Of a stretch of 64,000 nt of DNA, positions 27,601 to 40,500 are shown in pieces (the stretch's first letter is position 1; every line of letters begins with the position of its first letter). The translations under genes and the position numbers were made by a program. The stretch lies in the NCBI RefSeq assembly GCF_000165425.1, contig NW_001799462.1:149633-213632 (forward strand). Reading direction: 5' to 3'. The DNA is from Paramecium tetraurelia (lineage: Eukaryota > Ciliophora > Oligohymenophorea > Peniculida > Parameciidae). The notes under the pieces were generated by a model. The model saw only the letters and a program-made list of their open reading frames with translations. It had not been told where the DNA came from and ran no database searches.

Positions 27601-30600
27601 GTATCATCACTTGCATATTGCTCTACATTTAGCCAGTCTTTCAAAAGCTGATATTCCAAAAACTAATATTTGACTTCTGAAGTAGTCTTTGAAAGAGTTA
27701 AATCAACAAACAATAAACCATTTACACTATCTGTGATAATCAATTATAAATAAAATAGAGAAGCATTATTTCCTGTTGGTGAATGAACAAATGAGGATGG
27801 TCTAAATTATTTAGGTGCTTATTGTCCTAATTTAGATTAGATGAATTGATAATCAATAGTAAACAATAAAGTAGATGACCAAATTCCATCGATTGATTAT
27901 AATTTATGAATTGTAATGTATCCATCATAATTTTCAGGATTCAATGAATCAGTATGTAGAACTGCAACAACATCTTAATTTAATGCTATAATTTAAGTAG
28001 CAAATGGAGCAGAAATGAAAGCATTTTCTCTTTTACATTCTTATTTATCATTACAACTAGCAACCTATATTTAATCTTCAACTCCATTATTACAAAGGGA
28101 ATAGAGTCTTGTGATATCAGCTTCTAATCTATAGCATTTATATTGATCTGATAATTTTGGTAAGAGAGGTTGGGCATTCTTTAGGTCATTTCCCTTAAAT
28201 GACAGCACTGTATTTGAAGCTTATAAAAATGTAACAGCAAAAGGTTTAGCTACGTCATATATATAGTAATCCATCAGGACACCCATATCTTAGCTAACGA
28301 AAGGTAAAAGAGTTATATCATCATTCATTGCCTATAAAGATAACTCTGTATTTATTATTTATCCTCCAATCCAATCAGATCGGATTGCCACTTCTTATGC
28401 TTAATCAGTTTCTTTAATTTCAATTGATTTCAAATAATCTTCATCATTCACAATCAAAATAGTCATAGTATTTGCTACTTTTACATTCTACTCATAATGT
28501 ACTTTTTATGTTTTGTCATCCCCATTCATGATATCCATAACGATAGCAAGGAGTTTGAAACAAACTTTTAAAGTTTTTTTATTGGTATAATAACTAACTC
28601 AGGGTTGAGTAGGATAAAGTTTAATTATTAAATTTTTTATCCATTAGCAAAAGTTATAATGTAGAGAGATCCTCCTAATGATAATTAAAATTAGTCATCC
28701 GATTTAATTCCGTTTAATTTAAATGATAAATAGAATGTATCATGTTGTGTTAATGAAGGTCTATAGATATTCAAATAAACATCTTATGCTTTAGTAGTTT
28801 TAATTACTAGATTACCAGTTGAGAGTTAAGATGTTACAACTAATGGACTTGCAATTGAGTATTCAAACAATTGCACTGTCTTTGCTTTGAAAATATTTAA
28901 TAAGTTTTAATAATTGTATTCAATTATTTCTTTATTGTTAACTAAAAAGAATGAATTCTTAGCAGCTGAAATATAGATTTAATTATTTTAAGTATAATCC
29001 ATAGATTAAATGAATATGAATTCTGTATTGATGTAATTGATAATGGCAATGTTATTTTCATTTTGAACAAATACAATGTTTGACTTTATCATTCTATTAC
29101 CATATAATTTTAATGGCTTCCATTATCCACCATATCCAATCAAATCATTTCCAGTTATACTATTCACAAATGAGAATTAACTACTCCAATAACTACTTAA
29201 AACTCCATTCTTTTATAAAATAAACAGGTAATCTCCTTAATTTAAAATACTTAATATTTATTAACCCTCTTGTTATGTAAATGAGACTGATGTCTCTTCT
29301 ATAATAACTCCTTCAGCATCTGAATAAGCTGTTACTTTATATAAGGATGATATAGTTATAAATCTCACTACATTATCATTATCTTACCATATGCTAAATA
29401 ATTATTCAGATATTGGTTCTTAAAGTTAAACATTTCCATAATCTTTACAAACATATTTAACATGATCAGTCAAAACACAAAGTTAAATTGTTAACTTCTT
29501 ATCTTAAGTTTGGAAGATCTAGAATAAGGTTTCTCTATCGTTCGCTACTAATTCAGTGCTGTATATAGGAGATTTAGGCCAATCAATAACTTAAATCTAT
29601 CTGTTTTATGCAACCTAAGCACTGAAATCTAGAGGCATTTATGGCAAGGTAAGGCCGTACTCAAGATTAGGTCCTGATAGAATATTGCCCATTTAGAATT
29701 ATTCAAATAATTCATCGAAAACTTAAGGGAATGGCTAATCGGATTTATTTTTCCTGATTGGAACTTTGCTGCTGCTTTCAATTACTTGGTACTGAATCTT
29801 AGTGGAGCATTAAAGATTATGTTAAGATGTAGCTGTAATTGTTAAATCTTTGAATTCTTAAGTTGCTGGACTGACTCCATTGAATTTTAATGATCCCAAG
29901 CTAACATTCCATCTAGCTGATGCTTTCAAAGAAACTGTCACAATTTCTTGAATGAAGGGGTTGACAATTAACGCACCATTTGTTAAATCAATAATATCAA
30001 TTAAACCACTATTGTTATCATCAGAATGATAAACAAATAAGGAGATCGAATTCTTAACATATATATAGTTTGAGCTTGCTTAAATGGATTAAGGATAGGT
30101 GATGGAATTGAATTATAAATCCTAAACCTTTTTAGTTTCTCCATCAGAATCAATTATCACATAATAATTGTATCCTTGAACAACGAATGCTTCCATTTAG
30201 TTTTTAAGTAAAGTTCTTGCAAATGAAAATGCTTGACCAAATTTAAATGTTATCCACTTTTAATATCTCCACTCTGTATCAAAGCTAACTACAATGATAC
30301 CCAATTTAGCATCTAATAAATAGAAGTATCCATTCAATCCAATTTGGAAATCAACAATATTCAATTGATTTATTTATTTTCCAGAAATCTTAGACAATGT
30401 ACTTTTATCAAGTGTTTATTTGGCTTATAGTTGACCATTTACATATTAGAATAATTCAATAAATGAATCATTAGCTAATGAACCTTCATTTGTAATGGAT
30501 AAAGTAACTCTGAAAACAAATTAATTAGTTTTAACCTGGAAAGTGCCCATTGCTCTATTTAATTAAGAATTAGTAATTGTTGGTGTTTAAATTTCTTCAG

Positions 30601-33600
30601 TTCCTTTAATTAATAATAAGAATTTATTATTTTAGATTTAACAATCAACAACAAATGTGTTAGTTGATAATTAAACAAAATCTAAACAATTAAGATTGGC
30701 ATCTGTCTTTTTAATGTTAACAATTTGATTGAATGATGGAGCCTTATTTATAGTTGCACTAATATTAAATATAATTTATTACGTATCTGTATAAAAAATG
30801 GAATATTTAGAACCATCCTTATTTAAAAATCCAAATTGATTAGACCATGCTCTATTCTATGTGACTAATGCTTTAGCTGATACTATCGATGTTGCACCTA
30901 ATTAATTAACTAAATAATATACTCTATTTATGATTTATAGATTCTCCTATTTATGATATTGCTTAAACAATGGAAAAGTCAGTTGTGCCATCCTAATTGT
31001 ATTTCAAGGAAACACCTTCGAAAATATTTTATGATAGATTCCATAATAATTGTTCACCAGTTGATGGGTAAATCTAGAGATTAGTGATCTTGGCGGTACA
31101 TTCATTGTTATCAACTTCTTGAACGATTAATTTGAATTTTAATTTATCCTCAGAAAAGTTGTTTTTAGCAATGAGTGTGATTTCTTAGCTTTTGAGTGCT
31201 CTGTCTTAGTTTTTCACTAATAGGATTGGTGATCGGCTGATTCCATAGCTTTACAGTGGACCTGAAAATTAGGATACAAAGAATATTAAATTCTTTTAAT
31301 CGAAAAACACAGCTAGATTCAATGGACTGATCCATGAAGATTATTGATAGAGTACTCTATAGGTACCAAAACTAATGGTAGGAACAATTTCAGAAACACT
31401 ATTAGCAGTAACGATATCTATGTCATAGATAACAACAGCAACTTCATTTTCTTTTCTATAAGGAATAGCTAGTTATAGATAATTGTGATGAATGGCTAGT
31501 TTGTTCATTGGAACCCAATCTCCGTATCTAACAACGACAGCAGATAAGGATTTGGCAGAAAGGAGTGTATTAAAATTAGGTTGTCCAGTAAAATCTAATT
31601 TGAAACCATATTATGAAGCATCTGTAGTCAATATAATGAGGTAGGCTCTCAATAAATTTGAACTCCATTCATAAGTAGGTTACCAAATGAATTGGAATGA
31701 TAGGAACTTAGTTGTAGGGAGTGTGTATTGGCCAACTTGCTTATTTAAAAAATCATGAAGATTAAGTGTTTCAACTGACAAGAATACATACTCAAGTAGA
31801 CCTGAGAATGAGAAATCTAAAAATACAAAACCACTCTCTGAATCACTGATAAACAATTTATAGGAGTACTTATTTTCTTTAAGGTACTCTTATGTGACGA
31901 CTGAAAAATCAGTTGGTCTGAAATCGTTTAAGGGAGTTGTTAATTTTGAATTAAGATAGTGTAAATCAATGACTTCGACAATATCCAGTCTCCATTTTTA
32001 TACTCCCATAATTATTTTATAAAGGACTATCTTTCCATCCTAGTAAAGTTCTGGGTTGCTTGTATCTGAATGCAAAACAACTAGAAGTTGATTGGAAATC
32101 AATTGTATTTTTGAAGCTGTTCCAAGCTTGAACTTCTCTCCCAATGGAGAACAACCTGTGATAGAAAAACAACCAGTAGCATATATTGTGAATTCAGTTC
32201 CATCATGACACAATGAGTAGATAATCATTTTATCTTCAGAAACAGCAGCTTAATAGCATTAATATTCTTTGTTGGGCAAATCGAAATCATAGACTGATGC
32301 TAAAGTGTTGTCAGGGTTTACAAATATCAATCCTGTTGTAGCTTACATGATATTGTAGTTTTCATTATATTTGATGTGATCTCTAATTTCATATCCATTG
32401 AAGATTTTGGAGTTAAGTTGATAAAGAGGATTTTACAGTTCAATGTTGGTTTTACATTAATCACAATCAATTTCAAAGTTTCCAATCTACCCAGAATACC
32501 AATTTTGACCCAAATCAAAATTTTTAGTCTCATCAGTTGAATAGATCTATGCACCTGTTTTTGATAAAGGGAAATCATTTTGGTTCAACATAATTTTGGT
32601 TAAAGAAGAAATGGTTGTAACTTATTAATTGATTTCGACTGTATTAAATTTCTCTGGTTTATCTTAGAAGTTATAGTTCTTGATCTATAAATTTAATGAA
32701 AATTTATCCTAATAACTCGGTAATTCGATTATGGAATTGGTAATAATTGTTGCTTAATCATAGACTGCAAAGAGAGATTATTCTCCTTCAACATTTAAGT
32801 ATAAATAGGTTTAGTTGATTCCATTGGCAGCAATTAATATTTGTTTTGAATCAGGAATAAGAGTAGTAGCTATATCCCAAGCTTGGACTAAGGCCTCATG
32901 TTGAGGAGCATTAGGTTTAAATACTAAAACAAAGGATTTGCTGCAATAGAGGCAGACACCTCTGATAAACAAATGGCCTGTTTCTTCACTAAAGTCAACA
33001 TTTAAAGGAGCAGAAATATCATACCAATATAGGTACAATTTCTTTTACAAATAGACGTTATTGATATCTGCAAAGTTATATTCATAGATTTAGGCATCTT
33101 TGGCAGTATCAGCAGATTTACCTTAGACAATGAAGAATGTTTCTTTTCCTATAGCAATTGAGTAATCTAAATTTGGAGTAATTTGTATGGTTTTAATGAA
33201 GTAAAAATAGCCAAAATCTATGTCTAGGATCAAGATATGATTTTTGTGTTGAATGAAGAGTATATTTGGATGTAACTTTTTGTTAGTGAAGAGAGCTTTT
33301 GGTTCCCAATCTTCGTTGTAGCCATATTATGAGAATGAGTTTTTGTTTAATGTTGAGAGCACTTAGAGCTCAGGTCTGTAAATAAGGAATGTGTGGATAT
33401 CATTATTAGCTGTATGGACTAAAAGGTATTCTCCACAATTCAAGATATTTTAAATCTTATTTGTAGTGACTGTAGAGTCCAATTGTATTGTTTTCACTGG
33501 AGTAACTTCGCCATTGTGTATTGATTTAATTACAACATTGTATATGGCATCAACGTACATGAAATATAATATGCCATGTTTAGCCCAAATCGAAAAGTTT

Positions 33601-35502
33601 TGTTTGCTTACTTTAGTTTTGATTCCCAAATCGGCAACATATACTTCACAGGTTGTGGCATCAACATAAATGGAATTGTGAACACAACTCAAGATTTAAA
33701 TTTTCAAATCTTAGGTTTACAATGCTTAATAGAAGACTGTGTCATCTTAAGTTGATATTATTTCTGCGTAGATCACATTTTTTGGTTATTCACTATTTAA
33801 ACTTAATTCAACTCTTGATCTAATGGTAGTTGCAATCTCTACACCTCCCAATTGTGTTGGGTTAAGTTATCTATATTGAAGGTTTGGCCCTGATGCTAAT
33901 TTTTACAGAATAGATTGAGTTTGACCTTCTGCAATTGTCTTTGGAAAAGGCATTGGTTTATCAAACAATTGATAAATCCAATTTTCATTATCCTCAATAA
34001 TTTGATATGCAAGTTAAACAATGCATTCTTATTTGCTTGGAGACTTGGCTTTGATATTCACAACCTTCTTCTACTGTACCTTATCACTTCCCAAAAACTA
34101 CAAATATCCATTGGAAATAGTGTGTCTAAAGGAGTTTTTAGTGCTGATTTGAATCAGATCTGGTTCTTATGGGTTCACTAATAAGATGTCATTGGCAGGG
34201 ATTTCTACTTTGTAATTTAAGTAGATTCTATCATTGTCCACATCAAGTTTATAGAAATAAGTCAATTTATCATTTCTAACAATAATATTATCTTATGATA
34301 TTTTAATGGAGGCTGGATAATCCAATTGGAAAAATGGAAGATTTTGAACATATGATTTTTCTTCATCCAAAACAACAAAGGAGTTGTATCCAAGGATGGC
34401 AATAACACCTAATTCAGATCCATCCTTTTTATGTTCATAATCAATATCGAAGGAATATACTCTTCCTAATTGGAGGTCAGCTTAAGCAACTAATTCCCAT
34501 GCTCCAGTTGGCTAGAATTTGACCACAAAGAGACCAAGTTATGCATCCTGAAGGAAAATGAATCCATTATATGAGATTTCGAAATCCACAATAGTAAGTT
34601 CCATTTCAGCTCTTCCCAACAAAAATGCCATAGTAACATTATCTAAAAGATAGTTTCTGGCCACGGGCTAATAATTGTCATTCAATGCATAGACCTAAAC
34701 AATTGAGTTTCCAGAAAGTTATTATGTTGGGTCCAAAGAATATGTAGGTGTTACTCTGACAACAAATGTAGTTTCTTTTCCTAATGCACTTGTCGAGTAG
34801 TATAATCCTATGCGTCTTTAATTGTAAATTTTAACAGAAGCTGCATCATCAAACGATGTTACTTTTTTTGTTGATTTTGAGTATATATAGAATACATCAA
34901 TTTATTTTGTCATTTATTTCTCAGTCACTTCTCTTTAACAATCCACTATAAATTTATCATTGTCTATGTATTCTACATCGTAGCACTGTAGACTGTCAGC
35001 CACAGTTGCAATCTTAACCTTGGTCTTGAATTCTGGAGTCGGAATTTTATTCAATGCAGTTCTAACATCTACATAAATGATTACCCTTCAGAAAAGTAAA
35101 TGGACACTTCCGTTGCACTTTGATCGAGGAATACAAATGAATTCAACCATGATTGCATTTTCTTTGTGTGATATGGCTTTACTGCCCTGATATTCGAAGC
35201 AGCTATAAAAATTAAATGTGAAAATACGTGATATGTGACTTGAACTCTATCCAGTATTTGCAACTGGATTAACTATCTTAAAATATGTGTCTTATAATTC
35301 ATAAGTGAGGTCTTCGCCCTCAAAAAGATAATCACGAAGATTAATTTGCAATTTTTCTCCCTTTGTGGGAAACAATTATAATTACTCCACTTTTGAAGCT
35401 ACGACTATAAGAAAATGAATTACAGCATCCTGTTGTCTTGGCGTTTAAGGCTAAAAGGCAAAGTGAGAATACTATCAACGATGATGTAATCTTTTATTTC
35501 AT
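18640..35502 (-). CDS. Giant type I membrane surface protein with four tandem units
   Basis: The start at 35502 gives a signal peptide (MKQKITSSLIVFSLCLLALN). Introns 35361-35385, 35203-35227 and 35062-35084 restore the frame at the N-terminus; others include 30898-30922, 26823-26851, 22744-22772 and 18988-19012. The C-terminus has one transmembrane helix (AWWIILIIVGSVVFLGLIGF), then RKKRDQDDDSDD and the stop at 18640. The ectodomain, over 5,000 residues, consists of four head-to-tail units of about 1,350 residues. Each is rich in short beta-strand-like phrases (GYNYYGI, VYNYE, LGNF patterns) and scattered cysteines, suggesting stacked beta-propeller or beta-sandwich folds; I cannot name the family. 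Units B and C are almost identical and carry mutually inconsistent indels (see findings), so the frame is not continuous as given. A cell-surface or ciliary coat role is an inference from topology. Confidence 0.75.
18840..22910 (-). repeat. Unit A (C-terminal) of the tandem repeat
   Basis: Homologous throughout to B and C. It is nearly identical to them at both ends (about 22,480-22,910 and 19,560-19,870) and clearly diverged in the middle, a patchwork typical of gene conversion or a recent unequal exchange. Confidence 0.75.
22910..26990 (-). repeat. Unit B of the about 4.08-kb tandem repeat
   Basis: Near-identical to unit C. It carries about five extra bases between 26,085 and 26,140 relative to C, which break the frame that C and A share there. 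Confidence 0.85.
26990..31070 (-). repeat. Unit C of the about 4.08-kb tandem repeat
   Basis: Almost letter-for-letter the same as unit B for its whole length, at an offset of 4,075-4,080 bases (for example 27781 versus 23703, 30775 versus 26700). The intron position 30898-30922 is shared with B and A, although its length differs (25 versus 29 nt). The edge near 31,000 is where identity with B falls off. Confidence 0.85.
31070..35060 (-). repeat. Unit D (N-terminal, diverged) of the tandem protein repeat
   Basis: The first unit after the signal peptide is clearly related to the others in order of motifs (for example the segment around 31,480-31,570 matches the one around 19,100-19,210 in unit A), but it has diverged strongly at DNA level. 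Boundaries are approximate. Confidence 0.6.
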
Positions 35503-36519
35503 TAAATAAATTAATTTATAAAATAGATATAGATTAGGAACTTTAAATTAAAAATTTTTACTGTTATATACTAACATATAGAATATATTGAGTTTCAATT
35601 TCCTTTTTCGAGATAACTTATTTTGTTCCTAAAATCCAAAACGAATAAACGTCAAAACAACTAAGCTACTAAAATCGATTAACGCTAATAAATTTGCTAC
35701 TACGCCTTTTCTGACGTCATATATATTATTTGGCATTAAATAAAAAAAACTTTTAATTAATAATTAGAAATATTCAACATCAAACTTAAACTTAATTGTT
35801 CTTCAACTTTTTTATGCAAATGCTCCATTTGAAATATATATTTAAATCGTAATAAGAGAAAATTCCTTGTAATCAAAATAAAAAAGGCTTATTTATTCTG
35901 ATTTCATTCTTAAGTAGTAAAAATTATACATAAAAAGTCCTATTTGTAATGAATATATGTAGAGTTTTCTAGGAGGAATTAAACTAATACTGATTCTTAA
36001 ACATCTTCCTTATTGAGTATATTATTACTATATAACAATTCATTTTTCCTTTATGATTAACAAAAATTAGGAATTCATCAGAGCTGATTTGTATATTTAA
36101 TACATAAAAATACAATCAAATGATTTAGTGAAAATGAATTTGCATTTTGATGACAATATTATTTTCTTATTTGTATACATCACATGTTTAATATTAAAAT
36201 TTATTATGTAATTTAAAAGATGTTTTAGTAATTTTATATATATTAAAGAGATGTTAGTTGAAATTTTAGACAGCTTACTTTAATTCTTCGATTAGCAGAT
36301 GGGTGTTGTTTAAGAATGAACTTGACAATTGAAACTTACTGTTCGTTTAAATACCAATATCATATTGAAATATTACTTCCTTTTACAATGAGATTTCAGA
36401 AATAGATTGACTTGTAAAAATCTCTATGACTTCAGTCTATCATTTAATAAAAAGTCATGCGAATGAATAAGCGAATATTATTATTTTGTTATTAATACTT
36501 AATATGCATATGATATAAA
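35503..36519. other. Intergenic, 1 kb, no gene seen
   Basis: This lies upstream of the giant surface-protein gene. It is AT-rich, except for a patch at about 35,630-35,720 that contains a palindromic TGACGTCA and a nearby ACGTCA. No frame of convincing composition and no RNA fold was found. The patch could be part of the surface-protein promoter; that is a guess. Confidence 0.4.
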
Positions 36520-36995
36520 TCATGCCAATGGAGCAGCATTGTTTTCCACTTTATATTGCTCAACTTATTTAATGTAATTAACATAATGTCTAACCTTATT
36601 CAAGACTGGTAAGGTTTCAGCTGAGATGACGTATCCCAAGTCTTCTTCAATCTAATTAATGGTTAGGTAATTACTTGCATAGACAATTCAATAGAATCCA
36701 AACTATCCAATCCGTGTTATTCTAATTCAGAATCTAATGTTAAAGCTAACTGAATATTACGAGGATTAATTACCTTGTTGGTTGTTCTGTAATAATTCTT
36801 GACCAAGGTGAGAACATATCCTTCAATATCTTATGACTTCTTCAATTGGAGATAATTTTTAGTTATCAATTATCCATCTTTATAGACTTGAATTGGCTTT
36901 GCTTATTATTGTTTGCCTTAAGTTGTGGCTGGAGTCTTGTCAGCAGCAAAGTAAAAGATTGGTCTCATCTACAACAATCTTAATCCTCTGATCAT
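36520..36995 (-). CDS. Mitochondrial acyl carrier protein
   Basis: It carries growing acyl chains for mitochondrial fatty-acid synthesis and, in most eukaryotes, is also a complex I and Fe-S cluster assembly partner. The 142-residue product starts MIRGLRLLQMRPIFYFAAD, a basic amphipathic presequence. The carrier core has EQHGLDSLDSIELSMQ, with the serine of DSL as the phosphopantetheine site, then IEEDLGYVISAETLPVLNKV as helix III and VNYIKQ. Two introns: 23 nt after SMQ (gtaattacc...attag), which is required for the frame, and a probable 24-nt one after TTNK (gtaattaat...attcag), which is a multiple of three and stopless, so its removal rests on donor and acceptor signals only. An 18-base perfect palindrome (ATATTATTTAAATAATAT) overlaps the start codon region at 36994-37011. 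Confidence 0.88.
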
Positions 36996-37054
36996 ATTAT
37001 TTAAATAATATATTTGAAATAAAATATTTTTGTTTTCTCTTCTCTTTTATATAC

Positions 37055-37405
37055 TCATGATCCTCTTTTGCATTTCTACCTCTTCATTAATGGCAACAGC
37101 TTTCTCATTCTGGGCATATCAACATCGCTTATATATCTGGTTCGTCGTTTTCTCCTCAAATTGGCTTTGGAACAATTTCGATTAAGATGCCTGGAACCAG
37201 GAGACTTGAACTTAAGCCTTCTAGCTCTCCTGGGACCAACAATTTTGACCCTCTTCATCAACCCCTTGTGATTCCCAATCTTATATAACCTGTTTTGACT
37301 CCTGATTCTCTTTTTCCAACTTGAAGACGAGGATTTTGTCTTTGATCTCGCCTACCCACTTATACGAGTTTGTTTGAATAATCTTGCCAACCCAAAGAAT
37401 TGCAT
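37055..37405 (-). CDS. Mitochondrial large-subunit ribosomal protein bL35m
   Basis: Intronless, 116 residues. The C-terminal two thirds match bL35: GNHKGLMKRVKIVGPRRARR, then SPGSRHLNRNCSKANLRRKR and MPRMRKLLP, the basic rRNA-binding pattern of the family. The first 40 residues (MQFFGLARLFKQTRISGQ...) fit a mitochondrial presequence. In the standard code the protein appears to stop at LMKR; TAG is glutamine here, so it ends MKRQKCKRGS at the TGA at 37055. It is 59 bases upstream of the acyl carrier protein start on the same strand, so two mitochondrial genes sit side by side. Confidence 0.82.
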
Positions 37406-37523
37406 TGGTTTCTAACAAAATTGAATGGGTCTAATAATTGGCACTATGTGCACCATACTCTTTATTGCCTAAGTGGCTAATCTCAACATAAAAAACACTT
37501 AATAATATAAAAATAAATAAAAA

Positions 37524-40500
37524 TCAAGATGTAATTTTATATTTCATTGTTAATGTTCCCTTCTAATTCGACATCATCTAAGATGTTCCCAACTTTGGCA
37601 CACTCTGAGTCGTTGACAACTTCTACACCTTCTACGCTGACTTTATTGATCTCGTTATAGATGAAGCAGTGATCGGCCTTGAATTCTTGAATTGTTACTC
37701 CTTCTTGGCTTCAATCACTTATTTCCGCTACTCCTCCAGTTGTTGCTCCTAATCCTAATAGGTGGCTATTGCTCCCAATTGACCTTTCTCTCGCATAGCC
37801 TAAAACCTCTCAATCTTCAATTTCTAAAGATCCCTTCTCAGAATCTAATTCTAATTATCCATAATTGTGATGATCTTCCTATTTTGAATTAATTCATCCT
37901 TCAAAATCTCTACATTCTCTGTCAATTACTGAATCTTTTGTTACAACTCCTCATTGCTTGAATTGGCTGCCACTATTATTTAAATTTGCTTTTCAAATCT
38001 CTCCCTTATGCACATCTCCTTCCACAAATAGAAGGTCCTCAATTTCTTCAAAGATGAAAATAGCGAATTGACTTACTCGCTGTCCTCCTTAAATTTATCA
38101 TAAACTCCTACTCTTTGGTACTCTACATCCAAATCAATATTCAATTTGTTAACCTAACCAAACAATGCCTCTGATGCTTTGTCCCTGACTCTCTTCAGTC
38201 CATCTGTTTTATATTCTTAAATGAAATTTGTCATCTCCATTGAAATCCCTCTCTTATAATCTTAAAATCGATTTTACATTTACTGTATAAGCACTTCTTG
38301 AGTACGTATCTATTCAGAGAATTCCTCCTTAATCTTGTCTCTCTGTTTCTACTTCTCAATGTCAAAACTCTTCATCATCTACTCAATCTATTATTTCAAT
38401 GCGTCATTCTCAAAGATCAAATCATTCGTCCTCTACGCAACCAAACTCTCTACGATGTGATTGATATTGGACTCGTAAAACTTAATCTTCTTCATCGCAA
38501 ATCTCAGTTCGATTGACTTTTAATTGTACATTCGTTGCAATGATTCATTCTCAATAATCACATGACTTGGGTAATTTGCCTTATTGAAATCCAGCATTCT
38601 CCTATTGAAATCATTCAAATGCTTATCTAAATCGCTGTCAGCTATCACATGTGCGTATCCCTTATTCAATGTCATTATTTTCAAGGAGTCCCTTTCTAAA
38701 TTACTGTAGAACACATTCAATTGCTTAGCCACCTAATAAGGCTAATCCATCTTATTTAGTTGATTGTTTAGCTGTTGATAATACTGTTTGCCTTCCTCCT
38801 GGAATATGGCCTGACATCCGATCATCATTGAAATCAACTGAAACACTTGGTTTTCAAAGCTCTCCAATCTCAATCTCGGTAGAATTGAAAACTTCTCCTA
38901 CGATGGCTCATAATTCATTCTAGTTGTCTTTGATCCCTTTTTAAATTCATTAACTTATTTGTTAACTCCTGGAAGTGCACTCAACAAGAGTCCAGCCTTC
39001 AACTATTGTTTATGCATATTTTTATCACACAACTCCACGCAATTCTCAAGCCATTACGTACAGGGATCACTAGTATCTGAGGAGAAGGGCAGAATCTATC
39101 GTTTCTGTACTGTAAAGAACTCTGACAACAGCAAGTAGCGGAATTATAGCACCAAGAGTTTTCTATATGCTCTCTCATATTTAAACAGATCATCCACTTC
39201 AAAAATGCATTTGTCTCTCAAAATTGATTCTGATTCTGATATGATCAAATCCTATATTGTTGAGTAATATATCAATTTCGATTGAGGAAACAGCGTGAAT
39301 AAATTGGCCATTGCTATAGGAAATAGATCAACTACAGACGATAAGAAAGACTCAACGTTATAATTGATTTTCTAGGTTCTGAATAAGATCTGCTAAGAGG
39401 GAATCATATAAGGCGATAATTGTGTGTAAAAATCTTCAAAACGAAACTCCTGCAATGGCATATGAACATTGTTTGGATTGGTTTAATGAGCCTATACAAA
39501 TTAAGATCCAAAAGCGTACTTCAGTAGCATCATTTTATCGCTTATGATCTTTTTGGTTTAGATAGACGGATACACTTTAGGTGCTTATTCCATCAACCTT
39601 TCAACATGACTCATATTTCTAAAACAACCTGTGATCAATGCGTTTCTTAAGGTAGATATTATTTATGGATAGATTTCACTGTTATCTTAGATCTATTTTC
39701 TGAATTGATGCACTGAGGATATCATTGTAATAGTAATCAGCAAGTGAAATCGCTTGATCAACTTCTCCAGGTAGGTCATAATAGTTAGATTCATATTCTA
39801 AATATTTCCACTCAACAGTATTTTCGCAATATTGTCCTTATACTTTTAAACCTACTAATACACACTTTCTAAGTCCCTTCTCAATCTCAATTGATTACGT
39901 TTGAGTTCTTCCATTCCCAACATCCCTTAATGCAAATAAATCAGATCCTAAACGTTACAATTGCATGATTACACTCCAATTAAGAGCTGGACCAATTGCA
40001 ATGCCAATTACTAGGACCCAGATATAGGCTCCTGGAATTTAGTATTGTTGGAGAAGGGATTGCCTGAACTTTTGAATTTGGGTTGCTTTCTATTAGCAGA
40101 CAAAGGACTAACATTTTTCTCTAATTTTAATCGAGTAGTTGTTACCCAATCCTCATCTCCCAAATTGTCGACTTCAGGATTTGAAGGTTTAGAGTCAAAA
40201 TCCTTGAAGTTAATGATGTTCATTATTGAAGGGATACTGTGGATAATGAAAGGGTTTTAGATTTATTTCATTTCATTTAGGAACGGCTCTTCTGTAAATA
40301 ATGGCTTTACGAATGGCAATTGCTAATTCAATTGAATCATTTGGTCTCTTTGTCCCAAGGCTTGCAATGTGAAAACTAATGATTGACATTGTTATGTCAG
40401 TAATTTGTTGAATTCCTATAAGGCAGTAGACTGATTTTGTTGTATTTTGTTGACAAAGTTTTTAACTAATAATGAACCTCTAAACTGAGTAGAGATCATA

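Noticed and set aside
18640-35502. CRISPR array or transposon as the explanation of the repeats
   Set aside because: The units are about 4 kb of coding sequence in phase with one protein, with no short spacers, terminal inverted repeats or transposase.
36994-37011. 18-base perfect palindrome as a regulatory operator
   Set aside because: All A/T palindromes of this size are expected in DNA this AT-rich; noted in the ACP entry only.
37068-37271. Plus-strand leucine-rich 67-residue frame
   Set aside because: It is the antisense shadow of the bL35m gene, whose minus-strand frame matches a ribosomal protein family.
40011-40223. Separate gene starting at the ATG at 40223
   Set aside because: The upstream frame continues in phase with no TGA between, so the methionine is internal to the 1,875-residue protein.
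40284-40500. Alternative C-terminus in another frame ending in RRAVPK before a TGA
   Set aside because: It looks protein-like for about 75 codons, but entering it needs a splice for which no good intron is present, while the main frame stays open.
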